From: Brucella grignonensis
GTDB taxonomy: Bacteria > Pseudomonadota > Alphaproteobacteria > Rhizobiales > Rhizobiaceae
Length of the DNA stretch: 64,000 bases
Assembly (NCBI RefSeq): GCF_002252505.1
Contig: NZ_NNRL01000158.1
Coordinates: 1-64,000 of the forward strand
Direction: 5' to 3'
Below the pieces are notes generated by a model. It ran no database searches and was not told where the DNA came from. It was given only the letters and a program-made list of their open reading frames with translations. Positions 62,196 to 64,000 of the stretch are shown piece by piece; positions within the stretch are counted from its first letter, which is position 1, and each line of letters starts with the position of its first letter. The position numbers were made by a program, and so were the translations under genes.

Positions 62196-62489
62196 AGGGC
62201 AGATTTTGGCACCGAGCTACACGAAATTGCGATGAAACCCAGAGCTATGCGATCAAAAAGACCTGAAAAATCACGACCTATTTGATCAATTTGACGCTGA
62301 TTTCGGGATTCAAAATAAGCTGAATGCTTGCTCAGGCTTGCACAAAGCCTCGTTTTATGGTCTTGGAGACCCTATTATCGTGGTTCGAGTTAAAGATGGA
62401 CGCAATCCCCGAAAAAAAGCGGGAGATTGCCTTTCTGTCGTGATGCGCCGGGCCGCAACAGTTTTCACATTTATTCCCGGATTAAGCTC

Positions 62490-63050
62490 ATGAAGATCAA
62501 TGGTAACGAAATCCGCCCCGGCAATGTCATCGAGCATGACGGTGGCCTGTGGGCTGCGGTCAAGACCAATGCTGTCAAGCCCGGCAAGGGCGGCGCCTAC
62601 AATCAGGTTGAACTGAAGAACCTCATCACGGGCACCAAGCTCAATGAACGTTTCCGCGCAGCTGAAACCGTTGAGCGCGTCCGCCTGGAACAGAAGGACT
62701 TCTCGTTCCTTTACGAACAGGGCGAAGCGCTGATTTTCATGGATACCGAATCCTATGAACAGCTCGAACTTCTGAAAGATTTCGTTGGCGACCGCGCCGC
62801 CTTCCTTCAGGACGGCATGATGGTCACAGTTGAACTCTACGAAGAAAAGCCAATCGGCATTCGTCTTCCAGAACAGGTGACACTTGCGATCACCGAAGCC
62901 GATCCGGTCGTCAAGGGCCAGACCGCTGCTTCTTCCTACAAGCCAGCTGTACTTGAAAACGGTATCCGCATTCTGGTTCCACCGTTCATCGCATCCGGCG
63001 AACGCGTCATCGTTGACACCAACGAGCTGACCTACATCAGCCGCGCATAA
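62490..63050 (+). CDS. efp: Translation elongation factor P
   Basis: A 186-residue factor that relieves ribosome stalling at polyproline. It has an N-terminal KOW-like domain with [20 protein letters not shown] and the loop [16 protein letters not shown], whose lysine reaches the peptidyl-transferase centre, then two OB domains ending [10 protein letters not shown]. The ATG at 62490 gives the standard length; an upstream in-frame start was rejected. Several proline-rich envelope proteins in this window (TonB, TolA, ExbB) are natural clients. Confidence 0.95.
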   Translation: MKINGNEIRPGNVIEHDGGLWAAVKTNAVKPGKGGAYNQVELKNLITGTKLNERFRAAETVERVRLEQKDFSFLYEQGEALIFMDTESYEQLELLKDFVGDRAAFLQDGMMVTVELYEEKPIGIRLPEQVTLAITEADPVVKGQTAASSYKPAVLENGIRILVPPFIASGERVIVDTNELTYISRA

Positions 63051-63062
63051 ACACGTTTATCA

Positions 63063-63101
63063 ACATGCGGCGCTTGTTTCAGGCGCCGCATGTTTTGTCA
63101 C
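63063..63101 (+). terminator. Terminator after efp
   Basis: ACATGCGGCGC and GCGCCGCATGT pair around a nine-base loop, followed by TTTTGT. Confidence 0.8.
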
Positions 63102-63104
63102 AGC

Positions 63105-63156
63105 TAGAGCGCATCCCGAAAAGTGTATATCGGTTTTCGGACAAGATGCGCTCTAA
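63105..63156. repeat. Mosaic repeat, module C, between efp and suhB
   Basis: AGAGCGCATCCCGAAAAGTG, a turn, then CGGTTTTCGG and ACAAGATGCGCTCTAAAC form a 50-base palindromic element with TTAGAGCGCAT-type ends on both strands. It is the cleanest copy of module C in the window. Confidence 0.82.
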
Positions 63157-63298
63157 ACTGTGACTGTTCTTTCTCAGATTACTCAATTCCCCGATTGTTT
63201 TCAGACGTCTCCGCGTCCGAAGCATCAAGATGTCTACTATAACTGTGTGATCCAGCTGGAAGCCACGTTTCGGGATCACGCCAAAAAGGATAAAAGAA

Positions 63299-64000
63299 AT
63301 GGCCCGCTCAGCCCTTCTCAATGTCATGGTACAGGCCGCAATGAAGGCCGGCCGCAGCCTTGCGCGCGACTTCGGCGAAGTCCAGAACCTTCAGGTTTCC
63401 CTTAAAGGCCCCGGCGACTACGTCAGCCAGGCGGACCGCAAAGCGGAAAAGATCATTTACACGGAATTGAGTCGCGCCCGCCCTGATTTCGGCTTCCTGA
63501 TGGAAGAATCGGGTGAGGTTGAATCCAAGGATGGTCAGCATCGCTGGCTGGTTGATCCACTCGATGGCACTACCAACTTCCTGCACGGTATTCCAGTTTT
63601 TGCAGTCTCTATCGCTCTCGAGCGTCAGGGACAGATTGTTGCTGGCGTCATTTACAATCCAGCGATGGACGAACTCTACACCGCTGAACGCGGCGGTGGC
63701 GTGTTCCTCAATGATCGTCGTCTGCGTGTTGCGGCTCGTTCCAAGTTGGTCGATTGCGTGATCGGCACCGGCATTCCACATCTGGGTCGCGGCCATCACG
63801 GCCATTACCTCGTGGAACTGCGCAATGTCATGGCCGAAACAGCTGGCATTCGCCGCATGGGTGCTGTTGCCCTTGATCTGGCCTATGTTGCTGCAGGCCG
63901 ACTTGACGGCTTCTGGGAAGATGGCATGCATCCGTGGGATCTCGGCGCCGGCATGTTGATGATCCGCGAAGCAGGCGGCTTTATCTCCGATAAGAATGGC
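63299..64000 (+). CDS. suhB: Inositol monophosphatase family protein (SuhB type), 3' end outside window
   Basis: The frame is open for 234 codons to the window edge, so this is the 5' part of a protein of about 265 residues. Signatures of the magnesium-dependent family are MEESGE, WLVDPLDGTTNFLHGIPVFA and WEDGMHPWDLGAGMLMIREAGG. AAGGA lies before the ATG. In proteobacteria SuhB hydrolyses inositol monophosphate and also acts in rRNA transcription; which role applies here cannot be read. Confidence 0.88.
   Translation, partial: MARSALLNVMVQAAMKAGRSLARDFGEVQNLQVSLKGPGDYVSQADRKAEKIIYTELSRARPDFGFLMEESGEVESKDGQHRWLVDPLDGTTNFLHGIPVFAVSIALERQGQIVAGVIYNPAMDELYTAERGGGVFLNDRRLRVAARSKLVDCVIGTGIPHLGRGHHGHYLVELRNVMAETAGIRRMGAVALDLAYVAAGRLDGFWEDGMHPWDLGAGMLMIREAGGFISDKNG

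Noticed and set aside
1..64000. CRISPR array, toxin-antitoxin pair, restriction system or biosynthetic cluster
   Set aside because: No regularly spaced repeats and no matching gene groups were seen on either strand.

Overview
The window looks like chromosomal core DNA from an alphaproteobacterium of the Brucella/Ochrobactrum group (Brucellaceae). Evidence is the gene content and order: phyR-nepR-ecfG next to a Fur/Mur-type regulator, serC-serA, tolQRAB-pal-ybgF followed by tilS-ftsH-glmM, ruvCAB-ybgC, an rcdA-type gene and an OpgC-type glucan modifier. Many short palindromic intergenic repeats of the rhizobial/Brucella kind support this. I see no insertion sequence, prophage, CRISPR array or plasmid gene; almost everything is housekeeping or stress physiology. 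The genus call is inference from protein similarity by eye.

Layout. 0-12 kb: a divergent IclR regulator and succinate-semialdehyde dehydrogenase, a YqaA-type membrane protein, DsbB, an HNH nuclease, an AlkA glycosylase, GluQ-RS, malate synthase G, an XRE-cupin regulator, two GNAT acetyltransferases and an MFS symporter. 12-21.3 kb: the iron exporter MbfA with a textbook Irr (ICE) operator, a class II amidotransferase, an Lrp regulator, dUTPase, MacAB-type efflux, and an exbB-exbD-tonB operon with a candidate IRO box. 21.5-28.7 kb: the stress block. It holds small membrane proteins (YqjD/YqjE type), a CHASE3 histidine kinase, EcfG, NepR, PhyR, a DUF1328 protein, an HWE kinase and a Mur/Fur regulator. 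Several matches to the EcfG promoter (GGAAC-N16/17-CGTT) lie here, one of which seems to start an unannotated small RNA just behind the mur gene.

28.7-42.6 kb: small secreted and membrane proteins, tRNA-Glu, RluD, RpoH, an exported inorganic pyrophosphatase, PurA, the serC-serA-GNAT operon with a serC-type RNA leader, a bile-acid-family transporter and an outer-membrane beta-barrel protein. 42.9-58.3 kb: a long block on the minus strand, rcdA, ruvC-ruvA-ruvB-ybgC, tolQ-R-A-B, pal, ybgF, tilS, ftsH, glmM, covering recombination, envelope constriction, protein quality control and cell-wall precursors. 58.8-64 kb: OpgC-type acyltransferase, a degenerate ThiE-like protein, a Sel1-repeat protein, EF-P and the 5' part of a SuhB-type phosphatase cut by the window edge.

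The most interesting new items are: the candidate EcfG-driven small RNA; a modular repeat family whose ends coincide with stop codons of five genes; a perfect palindrome in front of the mur gene; a leader ORF and pairing in the rpoH 5' region; and two short ORFs (33 and 43 codons) in otherwise empty gaps.
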